NCBI RefSeq assembly: GCF_001468225.1
Contig: NZ_LNRU01000006.1
Location: 62,001-126,000, forward strand
Direction of reading: 5' to 3'
Length of the DNA stretch: 64,000 nt
Source of the DNA: Sphingopyxis sp. H053
GTDB taxonomy: Bacteria > Pseudomonadota > Alphaproteobacteria > Sphingomonadales > Sphingomonadaceae
Part shown: in pieces, positions 48,101 through 55,050 of the stretch
Layout of the letters: each line of letters opens with the position of its first letter
Numbering within the stretch: position 1 is the stretch's first letter
Translations under genes and position numbers: made by a program
The notes under the pieces: generated by a model
What the model was told of the DNA's origin: nothing
Seen by the model: the letters and a program-made list of their open reading frames with translations, nothing else
Databases searched by the model: none

Positions 48101-49421
48101 GCTGATGGCGGCGCCGCTGGGTGGCGGCATTCGCTACAATGGTCCCGCCGACACGCTCTACTCCTTTTTCGGCCCGGCGACGCAGCATGTGTCGGGACCG
48201 ATCGCGGTCGCCGCCGATTTTAGCTGCAGCGTGTCCGATCCGTGCCTGCAGGGCGTCGTTCGCGGCAAGGACATGGTCTATGAAAACCAGACCTATGGCA
48301 CGCGGCTGACCAATATGGTCGTGAACGGCCGCTTCACCGGCAACCGGCTGGAGATCGAGCAGCTGACTGCGACCGCCGGCGACGGCACCGTCCAGGCCAA
48401 GGGCTATATCAGCCTTGCTTCGGCCGACGGCTATCCGATGAATATCTCGGCGACGCTCGACAATGCGCGCCTCGCCAAGAGCGAGAATATCGCCGCGCGC
48501 GCGACGGGCAATCTGACGCTCGAAAAGGTCGCGGGGCAGACCGCGCTCCTGTCGGGGAGCCTGCGCTTGCCCGAAACGCGCTATCGCATCATTCGCGAGG
48601 GCGCGGCGCAGGTTCCGGTGCTCACGGGGGTACGGCGCAAGCCGCCCGCGGGGCGCCAGCGGATCAGTGGCGACGGGCTCGCGGCGGTCGGCGGCAGCCT
48701 GTTCGACCTCATCCGCCTTGATATCGCGCTGAAAGCGCCCGACGAAATCTATGTCAGCGGCATGGGGCTCGAATCCGAATGGAAGGCCGATGTCGTGCTG
48801 CGCGGCACGACGCAGGATCCGCGCGTCACGGGCGAAATCGAGCTGGTCCGCGGCACGCTCGGCTTTGCGGGGCGCTCGTTCGAGCTTCAGGAGGGCCGGG
48901 TAACCTTCCCGACGGGCGAAGCCTTCGATCCCGCGATCCGCCTGCTCGCGAGCGATACGATCGAGACGGTGACGGTGAGCATCAGCGTGACGGGCCGCGC
49001 GAGCAACCCGCAGATCGCCTTCTCGAGCGTTCCCGGGCTGCCGCAGGACGAAATCGTCTCGCGCATCCTGTTCGGCGATTCGATCACCACGCTGTCGCCG
49101 CTACAGGCGGTGCAACTCGCCTCGTCGCTCAACACGCTCAGCGGCAGCGGCGGCGGATTGAGCCCGCTTGGCTCGCTTCAGTCGGCGACGGGAATCGACC
49201 GGCTGCGCGTGCTCGGTCCCGACGACACCGTCGGGCGCGGCGCGGCGCTGGCGGCCGGGCAATATATCACCAAGGATATTTATCTGGAGGTGATCACCGA
49301 CGCGCGCGGCTATACGGCGACGCAGCTCGAAATCAGCCTGACCCCGGCGCTGTCTCTGCTCAGTCAGGCGGGTGGGTCGGGCGGATCGAACCTCAGCATC
49401 CGTTACCGCAAGGATTATTGA
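45186..49421 (+). CDS. tamB: TamB-like translocation and assembly module protein
   Basis: The 1411-residue protein has an N-terminal membrane anchor (about 19-42, ILRWVGLTLLGLVLLFALFL), a long beta-taco-like periplasmic body with AsmA-like repeats, and a C-terminal TamB/DUF490 domain containing VRGTLGFAGRSFELQEGRV and VSRILFGDSITTLSPLQ, each shortened here. TamB spans the periplasm and pairs with TamA; it is thought to carry phospholipids or to guide outer-membrane proteins. It ends with a beta signal (LSIRYRKDY). The start overlaps tamA by one base (TGATG) and the stop overlaps the next small gene by one base. Confidence 0.95.
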   Translation: MADDAPFAEEGAAPAKASSSWPLTILRWVGLTLLGLVLLFALFLVGLNSDAGRRFVVTQIEKYEFENGMKIGIGRLDGSLYGQMIIRNFTLSDTKGVFIASPEVRVDWRPIRYLANHVDVRSATAATMTMRKLPEFKVVPDTGEPLLPDLDIDVGLVRVDRFVFEPPVAGERQVAKLSGKIAIADRRAQVTANAETIAGGGGQGDALKLVLDAVPEANRFAIKLDLTAPQGGVLAAMGGFKETLTAKLDGRGDWKAWNGNLTANLGTAPLARVALTGRDGTFAAKGTAQASRLLTGPMTEILGTETAIDLTARLEERKAAIDGRLSSDAAQLGISGGIDLGNSRYEGLKLAANILRPSAIAPAVRANGLRATATLDGAFALPTVDYRADANSLAFNDIVVEGISLAGKARVDADQIVIPVAGRAARIRGLDTVAGGTLVQVRLDGDLAYSNGRILSDNLRLRSPRIDAKAIIIADLNKGFYTGAIDGRINDYRIESVGIFDIDTDADLKTAPRGGFEIVGRVRARSTKLFNSGVRDFLGGNATASSDVRYGTDGMIRFANLRMSAPRLRVTGGQGSYAPNGQIRLTARANSTDYGPVGVQLAGTITDPRAVVTAARPGLGIGLANLVAKINGAKNGYRLAATGDTDYGPLSADVVLLTASGPLTIDVERGDLSGIGFNGRLVKSDAGPFVGQLNASGQGLGGLVRLTAAGQYQAAAINVRANDVVLPGAAKLAVGSAIVDADVTLYDTPHIVADIQIADTQIRDYDIAVGRVKIDYRGGAGKAQALVEGTSGVPFRIAANADLQPKLWRAAVQGRATGINFRTTTPARIIPGADGYELLPTNITLGRGSRARIAGRFGDGIMLQSRLERVNMAILNAVYPDMGLGGRATGSLDFEQANSDSFPRADARLTITDFTRTTAASVSQPVDVNFAGKLLADGGEARAVMRKRGSVIGRMQASLRPLGAGAGTWTERLMAAPLGGGIRYNGPADTLYSFFGPATQHVSGPIAVAADFSCSVSDPCLQGVVRGKDMVYENQTYGTRLTNMVVNGRFTGNRLEIEQLTATAGDGTVQAKGYISLASADGYPMNISATLDNARLAKSENIAARATGNLTLEKVAGQTALLSGSLRLPETRYRIIREGAAQVPVLTGVRRKPPAGRQRISGDGLAAVGGSLFDLIRLDIALKAPDEIYVSGMGLESEWKADVVLRGTTQDPRVTGEIELVRGTLGFAGRSFELQEGRVTFPTGEAFDPAIRLLASDTIETVTVSISVTGRASNPQIAFSSVPGLPQDEIVSRILFGDSITTLSPLQAVQLASSLNTLSGSGGGLSPLGSLQSATGIDRLRVLGPDDTVGRGAALAAGQYITKDIYLEVITDARGYTATQLEISLTPALSLLSQAGGSGGSNLSIRYRKDY

Positions 49422-49642
49422 TGCGCGCCGCCGTCCTGCTCGTCCCGCTGCTGCTGCTCGCGGCGTGCAAGGACGAGCCGCGTTTCGAGGAACGCTACGA
49501 CAAGGCCGCGAAGGAGATCGAGGCGCGCGCGAAGGCGATGGACGCCGACATCGCCAAGTCCGACGCTGCCGCATCGGCCGCATCGGAAGGCTTGCAACCC
49601 GCGGCCAAGCCGTCTAACGCGCCTCCGTCATCTGGGGAGTAG
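49421..49642 (+). CDS. Small predicted lipoprotein, downstream of tamB
   Basis: This 73-residue protein has a lipoprotein signal peptide with lipobox LLAAC (Cys16), then a charged helix (about 17-50, EERYDKAAKEIEARAKAMDA) that may form a coiled coil, and a Ser/Pro-rich end. The family is unknown to me, but the single-base overlap with tamB (TGATG) shows coupling, so it may be a periplasmic accessory to the module. Its stop codon TAG is part of the conserved 5' core of the predicted manganese riboswitch, so the last codons double as RNA structure. Confidence 0.75.
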   Translation: MRAAVLLVPLLLLAACKDEPRFEERYDKAAKEIEARAKAMDADIAKSDAAASAASEGLQPAAKPSNAPPSSGE

Positions 49643-49736
49643 CCAGCCGTCGTTCGCGACGGGCCACCGTGTCAACATACTCGGCCGAGAGGTCGTGGTG
49701 CGGTGGAAGCGGGAGACCGCTTGGGCGAGACCAATG
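49629..49736 (+). ncRNA. Predicted yybP-ykoY manganese riboswitch aptamer
   Basis: The sequence GGGGAGTAGCC (from 49634) is the conserved 5' core of yybP-ykoY riboswitches, and GTCAACATACTCG (from 49671) and GCGAGACCAATG (49725-49736) match the central and 3' conserved parts of proteobacterial members. A perfect hairpin CCGTCG-TTCG-CGACGG (49647-49662) and a P1-type pairing CAT(C)TGG with CCAATG (49629-49635 with 49731-49736, one bulged C) support the fold. It lies directly upstream of a GDT1/UPF0016 manganese-exporter gene, the commonest kind of target. I recognise it by motif, not by a covariance model search. Confidence 0.85.
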
Positions 49737-49749
49737 GCATCGACCTTCG

Positions 49750-49808
49750 TCCGGGCCGGGCGGCGGGTTCGGTGTCTATTGGAATCGCGAAGCCGCTCGG
49801 CCCCGGAG
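49750..49808 (+). promoter_or_regulatory. Possible riboswitch expression platform hiding the ribosome site
   Basis: TCCGGGCCG (49750-49758) can pair with CGGCCCCGGA (49798-49807, one bulged C). The second arm contains the GGAG Shine-Dalgarno sequence of the downstream ATG at 49815, so the stem would block translation. The first arm begins 14 bases after the aptamer, where alternative pairing could be controlled. No T tract follows, so translational control is more likely than termination. This is inference from pairing. Confidence 0.4.
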
Positions 49809-49814
49809 TACCCC

Positions 49815-50387
49815 ATGGAAGCCCTGTTCACCTCGACCGCCGTCGTCGCGCTCGCCGAAATCGGCGACAAGACGCAGCTGCTCGCGATCCTGCTCGCGAC
49901 ACGGTTCAACCGCCCGGCGCCGATCATCCTCGGCATTTTGTTCGCGACACTTGCCAACCATGCGCTCGCGGCGCTGCTCGGCGCATCGGCCGCCGCTTTC
50001 CTCGACAGCCCGGTTTTCCGCTATGCGATCGGCCTGTCGTTTATCGCGATGGCGGCGTGGACGCTGATCCCCGACAAGTTCGAGGACGATGACGCGCCAA
50101 AGCCGAGGTTCGGGGCGTTCCTGACGACGCTCGTCGCCTTCTTCCTCGTCGAGATGGGCGACAAGACGCAGGTCGCGACGATCGCGCTCGGCGCGCAATA
50201 TCACGACGTCGTTTCGGTGACCGCGGGCACGACGCTCGGCATGATGATCGCCAACGTTCCCGCGATCTTCCTAGGCCACGAACTGCTCAAGCGCGTCGAT
50301 CTGGCGAAGGTTCGCAAGGTCGCTGCGGGCCTGTTCCTCGTGATCGGCCTGTGGGTGCTGGTGCAGACCGCGGGCTGGCTGAGCTAG
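49815..50387 (+). CDS. GDT1/UPF0016 family manganese exporter
   Basis: The 190-residue inner-membrane protein has the duplicated family motifs EIGDKTQ (15-21) and EMGDKTQ (113-119), each in a three-helix half. This is the hallmark of UPF0016/TMEM165 proteins; bacterial members such as MneA and Mnx export Mn2+ and lower cytosolic levels. The ATG at 49815 is preceded by GGAG. Control by the riboswitch upstream would raise expression when Mn2+ is high. The 3' end overlaps galE by 4 bases (shared CTAG). Ca2+ transport is an alternative known in eukaryotic homologues. Confidence 0.92.
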   Translation: MEALFTSTAVVALAEIGDKTQLLAILLATRFNRPAPIILGILFATLANHALAALLGASAAAFLDSPVFRYAIGLSFIAMAAWTLIPDKFEDDDAPKPRFGAFLTTLVAFFLVEMGDKTQVATIALGAQYHDVVSVTAGTTLGMMIANVPAIFLGHELLKRVDLAKVRKVAAGLFLVIGLWVLVQTAGWLS

Positions 50388-51400
50388 TCGGCGTTGCGCC
50401 CGGCAAGGGTGCGCTCGAAATTCCAGCTCGACGAGCACATGGCGTCGAGATCGCGCTCCGCCGTCCAGCCCAGCTCGCGCGCGGCGCGGTCGGGGCTGGC
50501 GAAGCAGCTTGCGACATCGCCGTCGCGGCGCGGCGCGATGCGATAGGGTATGCGCACCCCGTTCACGCGCTCGAACGCCTCGACCATGTCGAGCACCGAA
50601 TAGCCCTGGCCGGTGCCGAGGTTCCAGATCGACAGCGGCTGGTCGGCCTCTGCGATTGCGGCCAGCGCCGCGACATGGCCGTCGGCGAGGTCGACGACAT
50701 GGATATAATCGCGCACTCCGGTGCCGTCGGGCGTGTCATAGTCGTTGCCGAACACCGACAGCTCGTTCAGCCGCCCGGCGGCGACGCGGCTGACAAAGGG
50801 CATCAGATTGTTGGGAATGCCGTTCGGATTTTCGCCGATCAGCCCGCTGTCGTGCGCGCCGACCGGGTTGAAGTAACGCAGGATCGCGATCCGCCATTCG
50901 GGATCGGCGGCGGCGACGTCGGCCAGCATTTCCTCGATCATCAGCTTGGTGCGGCCATAGGGGTTCGTCGCCGAGGTCGGGTGATTCTCGTCGAGCGGCA
51001 GATATTGGGGCTGGCCATAAACCGTGGCGCTCGACGAGAAGACGAGCGTCTTCGCGCCGCAATCGGCCATTGCTTCGAGCAGCGACAATGTGCCGCGGAC
51101 GTTGTTGTCGTAATATTTCATCGGCTCGGCGACCGATTCCCCGACCGCCTTCAGGCCCGCGAAATGGATCACTGCCTCGATCCTATGGTCGGTCATGACC
51201 TGCCGCAGCGCATCGCCGTCGCGGATATCGCCGGTGACGAGCGGAATCGGCTGGCCCGTGATCGCCTCAAGCCGCTCCATGACCGAGGGATCGCTGTTCG
51301 ACAGATTGTCGAAGCACACCACATGATGGCCGCCCGACACAAGCGGCGCCGCGACATGGCTGCCGATATATCCTGCGCCGCCGGTCAGTAGAATATTCAT
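50384..51400 (-). CDS. galE: UDP-glucose 4-epimerase
   Basis: The 338-residue SDR enzyme has LLTGGAGYIGSHVAAPL, the FSSSATVYG segment, the catalytic NPYGRTKLMIEEM and RDYIHVVDLADGHV, all typical of GalE. It interconverts UDP-glucose and UDP-galactose with bound NAD. It is not in an operon with the glycan genes but can supply UDP-Gal to them. It ends with a 4-base overlap with the convergent transporter gene, and is divergent from the sigma-factor gene. Confidence 0.95.
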   Translation of the reverse strand: MNILLTGGAGYIGSHVAAPLVSGGHHVVCFDNLSNSDPSVMERLEAITGQPIPLVTGDIRDGDALRQVMTDHRIEAVIHFAGLKAVGESVAEPMKYYDNNVRGTLSLLEAMADCGAKTLVFSSSATVYGQPQYLPLDENHPTSATNPYGRTKLMIEEMLADVAAADPEWRIAILRYFNPVGAHDSGLIGENPNGIPNNLMPFVSRVAAGRLNELSVFGNDYDTPDGTGVRDYIHVVDLADGHVAALAAIAEADQPLSIWNLGTGQGYSVLDMVEAFERVNGVRIPYRIAPRRDGDVASCFASPDRAARELGWTAERDLDAMCSSSWNFERTLAGRNAD

Positions 51401-51504
51401 CGCTCGATCATCTCCATTCGCGCGCAGCGACCGTCGCGGATGGACCTATTCTATCCGCGACATCCTGCCAAATCATTGTCCGCCGGCCATTCGCCGGTTT
51501 TGGT

Positions 51505-51530
51505 GTAACCTTCGCTGCGATATCGGCGAA
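51505..51530 (+). promoter_or_regulatory. ECF-type promoter of the sigma/NrsF pair (autoregulation)
   Basis: GTAACC (51505-51510) and CGAA (51527-51530) are separated by exactly 16 bases, the -35/-10 pattern with AAC and CGA cores that ECF sigma factors use, and one I recall for the Caulobacter SigF regulon. Initiation would fall at about 51536, giving a leader of about 40 bases before the TTG start. Position in front of the sigma-factor gene implies that the factor activates itself. Confidence 0.6.
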
Positions 51531-51574
51531 CAGGTCTTCAAACGCCGTCATTCGCTTTTGTTAGGATTCGCCAA

Positions 51575-52096
51575 TTGAGCATCGACGAACCTTCGCTGGC
51601 GCGCCTGATGGCGGCATCGCAGCGGGGGGATCGCGCGGCCTATCGTGCGTTGCTCGGCGATTGCCGCAAATGGCTCACGCGCTATTTCGCGCGGCGGATT
51701 GCGCCGCACCATATCGACGATCTCGTCCAGGAAACTTTGGTGTCGATGCACCGCAAGCTGGCGACATGGGATAGCAGCAGGGCTTTCCTCCCGTGGCTTG
51801 CGGCGATCGCCCGCTATCGCTGGATCGACATGCTCCGCCGCCAGCGCGACGAGGCCGAACTGGGCGACAACGACGCCGCGGTCGGCGCCGAGGACGAGGC
51901 GGTGCACGCAAAGCTCAGCATCGACCATCTAATGACGCTGCTTCCGCCGGGGCAGGCGCAGGCGATCACGCTGGTGAAGATCGAGGGCGCTTCGATCGCC
52001 GAGGCATCGCAGATTTCGGGGCAGAGCGAATCGCTCGTCAAAGTGAATATCCATCGCGGGCTCAAAAAGCTCGCCGAACTGATCGAGAGTGAGTGA
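51575..52096 (+). CDS. ECF-type RNA polymerase sigma factor (SigF-like)
   Basis: The 173-residue protein has region 2 (HHIDDLVQETLVSMHRKLAT and WLAAIARYRWIDMLRR, about 47-90) and region 4 (LPPGQAQAITLVKIEGASIAEA and SESLVKVNIHRGLKKL, about 122-167), with no extra domain, as in ECF factors. The adjacent NrsF-type gene makes it similar to Caulobacter SigF, which responds to metal or oxidative stress. The TTG at 51575 is used because AGGA lies about 9 bases upstream; an ATG at 51608 would remove the first 11 residues. An ECF-type promoter lies in front. Confidence 0.9.
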   Translation: MSIDEPSLARLMAASQRGDRAAYRALLGDCRKWLTRYFARRIAPHHIDDLVQETLVSMHRKLATWDSSRAFLPWLAAIARYRWIDMLRRQRDEAELGDNDAAVGAEDEAVHAKLSIDHLMTLLPPGQAQAITLVKIEGASIAEASQISGQSESLVKVNIHRGLKKLAELIESE

Positions 52097-52097
52097 G

Positions 52098-52745
52098 ATG
52101 AAGGACGCATCGATCGACGAGCTGATCGACGGCTTGGCAAGCGACCTGAAGCCCGTTCGCCCACGGCGCGTCGTGCGCGGGTCGCTGTGGGTCGCGGCCG
52201 GATGGCTGGGCGTCGGCGCTTTGCTGGTCGGGCTGTTCGGGAGGCGGCACGATCTCGCCACGGGCGCAATGCCGCCGCTTTCGATGCTTGCCTTCTGGTT
52301 GCTCGCCGCCGCGGGTGTCGCCGCGGTATGGAGCGCGCTGCGCATGGGGCTGCCCGGCGTCGGGCGCGACTATGGCGGCTGGCGCTGGGCGGTGGGCGCG
52401 TTGCTGGCGTTGCCGCTCGCGGCGCTGTTCGTGTTTTTCGGCGATGCGCATGGCCCCGCTGACACCGCGCGGCGCGGCTTCGACATTCACTGCCTCGCGC
52501 AAGGCGTGGTTTCGGGGCTGGGCGTCGGGGCGGCGCTGTTCCTTTGGCTCCGGGCGAGCGCGCCGACCTCGCCGACGCGCGCGGGCTGGGTGATCGGGGT
52601 TGCGGCGGGCGCGGCGGGGGCAACGATCGTCGCGCTGCTGTGCTCGAGCGACGACCTTGTCCACATCACGCTCTGGCATGCGTCGGCGGTGCCCTTCTCG
52701 GCGATCGCCGGCCGGCTGATCCTGCCCGGCTTCCTGCGCTGGTAA
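52098..52745 (+). CDS. NrsF-family (DUF1109) anti-sigma factor
   Basis: The 215-residue protein begins with a short cytosolic segment (SIDELIDGLASDLKPVRP), characteristic of DUF1109/NrsF, followed by six membrane helices. Two cysteines are present (IHCLAQG and ALLCSSDD), which in this family are thought to sense oxidation or metal and release the bound sigma factor. It starts one base after the sigma-factor stop, so they are co-translated; a GTG 9 bases earlier would overlap it. Converges on the DUF3325 gene with a 3-base gap. Confidence 0.87.
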   Translation: MKDASIDELIDGLASDLKPVRPRRVVRGSLWVAAGWLGVGALLVGLFGRRHDLATGAMPPLSMLAFWLLAAAGVAAVWSALRMGLPGVGRDYGGWRWAVGALLALPLAALFVFFGDAHGPADTARRGFDIHCLAQGVVSGLGVGAALFLWLRASAPTSPTRAGWVIGVAAGAAGATIVALLCSSDDLVHITLWHASAVPFSAIAGRLILPGFLRW

Positions 52746-52748
52746 GCG

Positions 52749-53072
52749 TCAGCCGAGCGGTATCAACATGCCAAGCGCCACCGCCGCGGTGGCGAGTCCC
52801 GTGACCAACGTACCCCTCGGCCAGCGTGAAAGCAGCAGCACGAGCGGCAGCCCGGCGATCGAGACCATGCCGATGAAGGCGACGGGCCCCTGATAGGGAC
52901 CGAAGTCATGGACGGCGCGCCATGCCGCGAGAACGAGCAGCACGACGGCGAACGTGCGCAGAGTGGCGACAGTCGGAAGGCGCTCGACCGCGACGTCCCG
53001 CCGCAACCGGTGGGTGCTCAATGCAAGGCACGCGAGCGCCGCATAGGAGAGAAGGGCCGGCTCAACGCGCAT
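52749..53072 (-). CDS. DUF3325 small membrane protein of the iron-uptake set
   Basis: The 107-residue protein has three hydrophobic segments (around 8-20, 37-55, 60-105) and the motif ALACLALSTHRL of DUF3325. These proteins occur almost only beside PepSY-type membrane proteins and TonB-dependent siderophore receptors, as here, and may take part in iron release from siderophores in the inner membrane. The ATG overlaps the 3' end of the PepSY gene by 11 bases. Function is inferred from context. Confidence 0.75.
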   Translation of the reverse strand: MRVEPALLSYAALACLALSTHRLRRDVAVERLPTVATLRTFAVVLLVLAAWRAVHDFGPYQGPVAFIGMVSIAGLPLVLLLSRWPRGTLVTGLATAAVALGMLIPLG

Positions 53073-54669
53073 CGACGGCCTCGCGCAACGGGTTGGCGGG
53101 ACGCGCTGCGGCGCGGGGTTTCCGTGCCGGGTGCGACGATATTTGCGCGGCCCGCCAGGCGCCGAAGCCAAGCAACGCGCCCGTCGCAAGCATCGCGAGA
53201 TCGAACGCGACGAACAACCAGTCGCCGTTCGCGAAAGACCGGACAAATCCCCGATCGGTCGTGAGCGCGTTGACCAGCGGCAGCGCAACGAAAGCGACCG
53301 CCGCAATCGCCAGCGTTTCGGTCCAGGCGCGGCGGATCGGCCGCACACAGGCCAGCGCTGCGAGCCCGAACCAGGTCCAGAACATGATGCTCACCTCGAC
53401 GTCCCCGCGCGCTGGCAGAGTCGCCGGCAGCAGGCGGTTGGCGAGGAGGAAGGCGGCCATGCCCGCGGGAAGACAGGCGATGGCGCCGACGTTCAGCCGC
53501 TCGGCCAATCTTATTCCGAAGAAGGGCTCCGCGCCCGGACGCTTGCGCTTGACCGTCCACAGCATGAGGCCCGTGCCGACCATCGCCGTACCCGCAAGGC
53601 CGAGCAGGAAATAGGTCCAGCGCAGCACGGGACCGGCGAAGCTGCCCATGTGCAGACCGAGCATGACCCCGCTCGTCTCGGCAGCCGGACCGGGAGGTGG
53701 GGATGCCGATAGCCGCCGCCCGTCGACGCCCGAAAAGACGATCGATCCGCCGCGCGCGTTGAGCCGATCCTTCGCGCTCTGGAACAGGGTGATGGTAGCC
53801 GTCGCGTCATTCGGATTGCGGACAACCATCGTCGCGGGCCGGCCGCCGCCCCATTCTTCGGATGCCCTGGCGATGAGCGGCGCGACGGGCGTCAGCGCGG
53901 CAGGGAGCCCCGTTGCCTCGCCGTCGGGCTCGGCGCCGAAGACGGCGGTCTCGAACGTCGCCGGATCCTTGTAGTTCGCCTCGATCGGCCACGGCATATA
54001 CATCGCGACCAGCGTGATGAGCCCGGTGTAGGTGATCATCGCGTGGAAGGGCAGGGCGATCACCGCCGATACATTATGCGCATCGAGCCAGCTGCGCTGC
54101 CCCTTGCTCCACCGCAGCGTGAAGAAATCGACGAAGATGCGTTTGTGCGTGATGACGCCCGAGATGATCGCCGCCAGCATCGCCATCGCGCAGAGCCCGG
54201 CGAGCCAGCGTCCCCACGGATGCGGGATCTGCAGCTGGAAGTGAAAGCGATAGAAATGCTCGCCGCCGCGCGTGTCGCGCGCGGTCACTTCTTCGCCCGT
54301 CGCCGGGTCGAGCCGCAATTCGGCGCGGCGCGGCGCCGGCTTCGCATTCGGATCGGGGTTCGGGCGCTCGCGAATGAAGATGCGCGTCGCGGTCGTGCGC
54401 GCATCGGGCAGGGTGATGAACCATTGCTCGGCGGTCGGCGCGACCTTTTGCAGGTGTGCGACCGCGGTGTCCGCGGCGGTCGCGGGCGCGACCGGGTGCA
54501 GGTCGATCTCGGGCTGCATCCAGCGCGTGATTTCGGGCCGAAAATAGCTCGCGGTCCCGGTGAGGAACATCGCGAACAGGATCCACCCCGCGAGCAGCCC
54601 GAGCCAGCCGTGGATCCACGCCATCGACTGGCGAACGCCCGGCGCCTCGTTCGATGCCACTTTGCTCAT
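53062..54669 (-). CDS. PepSY-associated membrane protein (iron-uptake type)
   Basis: The 535-residue protein begins with RQSMAWIHGWLGLLAGWILF and has the PepSY_TM arrangement: a first helix with the conserved WIHGW, a periplasmic PepSY region (about 60-135), a second set of helices with HFQLQIPHPWGRWLAG and DAHNVSAVIALPFHAMITYT, then further helices. The His residues in the helices are those thought to bind heme or act in electron transfer to reduce ferric siderophores. It lies between DUF3649 and DUF3325 genes with ATGA and 11-base overlaps, so the three form an operon divergent from the receptor. Confidence 0.85.
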   Translation of the reverse strand: MSKVASNEAPGVRQSMAWIHGWLGLLAGWILFAMFLTGTASYFRPEITRWMQPEIDLHPVAPATAADTAVAHLQKVAPTAEQWFITLPDARTTATRIFIRERPNPDPNAKPAPRRAELRLDPATGEEVTARDTRGGEHFYRFHFQLQIPHPWGRWLAGLCAMAMLAAIISGVITHKRIFVDFFTLRWSKGQRSWLDAHNVSAVIALPFHAMITYTGLITLVAMYMPWPIEANYKDPATFETAVFGAEPDGEATGLPAALTPVAPLIARASEEWGGGRPATMVVRNPNDATATITLFQSAKDRLNARGGSIVFSGVDGRRLSASPPPGPAAETSGVMLGLHMGSFAGPVLRWTYFLLGLAGTAMVGTGLMLWTVKRKRPGAEPFFGIRLAERLNVGAIACLPAGMAAFLLANRLLPATLPARGDVEVSIMFWTWFGLAALACVRPIRRAWTETLAIAAVAFVALPLVNALTTDRGFVRSFANGDWLFVAFDLAMLATGALLGFGAWRAAQISSHPARKPRAAARPANPLREAVDAR

Positions 54670-54950
54670 AGTGCTGGTCCGAGCAGCCACAGAATTCCGA
54701 CCGTCCCGAACGCAAGACCCCAGATGGCGACCGCGACGCGGGCAAGCCGGGTTTCATGAAAGGCCCAGAGGAGGAGGCCCGCATAGACAAGGAACGACAA
54801 CGTCATCGCCCATATCGTCGCCTCGGCGCGGTCGACCGGCGCGATCCGCGCGAGCAGCGAGACGAAGCCCGCCGCCGCGGCATAGCCGCCGACGATCGCG
54901 GTAAATGCCCGCGCGGCCATTCGGCCGTTCGCGATAGATGAGCCCGCCAT
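54666..54950 (-). CDS. DUF3649 small membrane protein of the iron-uptake set
   Basis: The 94-residue protein has three hydrophobic helices and the family-like sequence RAFTAIVGGYAAAAGFVSLL near the start. DUF3649 occurs with PepSY and DUF3325 genes next to siderophore receptors. I choose the ATG at 54950, which is preceded by AAGGGG; another ATG at 54962 lies 4 codons earlier. It is the first gene of the minus-strand operon and shares a 100-base divergent promoter region with the TonB receptor gene. Confidence 0.75.
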   Translation of the reverse strand: MAGSSIANGRMAARAFTAIVGGYAAAAGFVSLLARIAPVDRAEATIWAMTLSFLVYAGLLLWAFHETRLARVAVAIWGLAFGTVGILWLLGPAL

Positions 54951-55050
54951 TTTCCCCTTCATCGTCAATCGTCCGACTTCGACTTGCCCTAAACAGATTA
55001 TGCGACTAGCTGCAACTGCGAATCTGTAGCAATAGCAATAAGGGGTTATC
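54951..55050. promoter_or_regulatory. Divergent, possibly Fur-controlled promoter region
   Basis: These 100 bases lie between the DUF3649 operon and the siderophore receptor. Between 54997 and 55040 the sequence has a series of TGC/GCA-type elements (TGCGACTAGCTGCAACTGCG and later CTGTAGCAATAGCAATAAG) of the type seen in alphaproteobacterial Fur sites, where iron would repress both operons. The match is only suggestive: no clean palindrome of the classical 19-base Fur box is visible. Confidence 0.35.
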
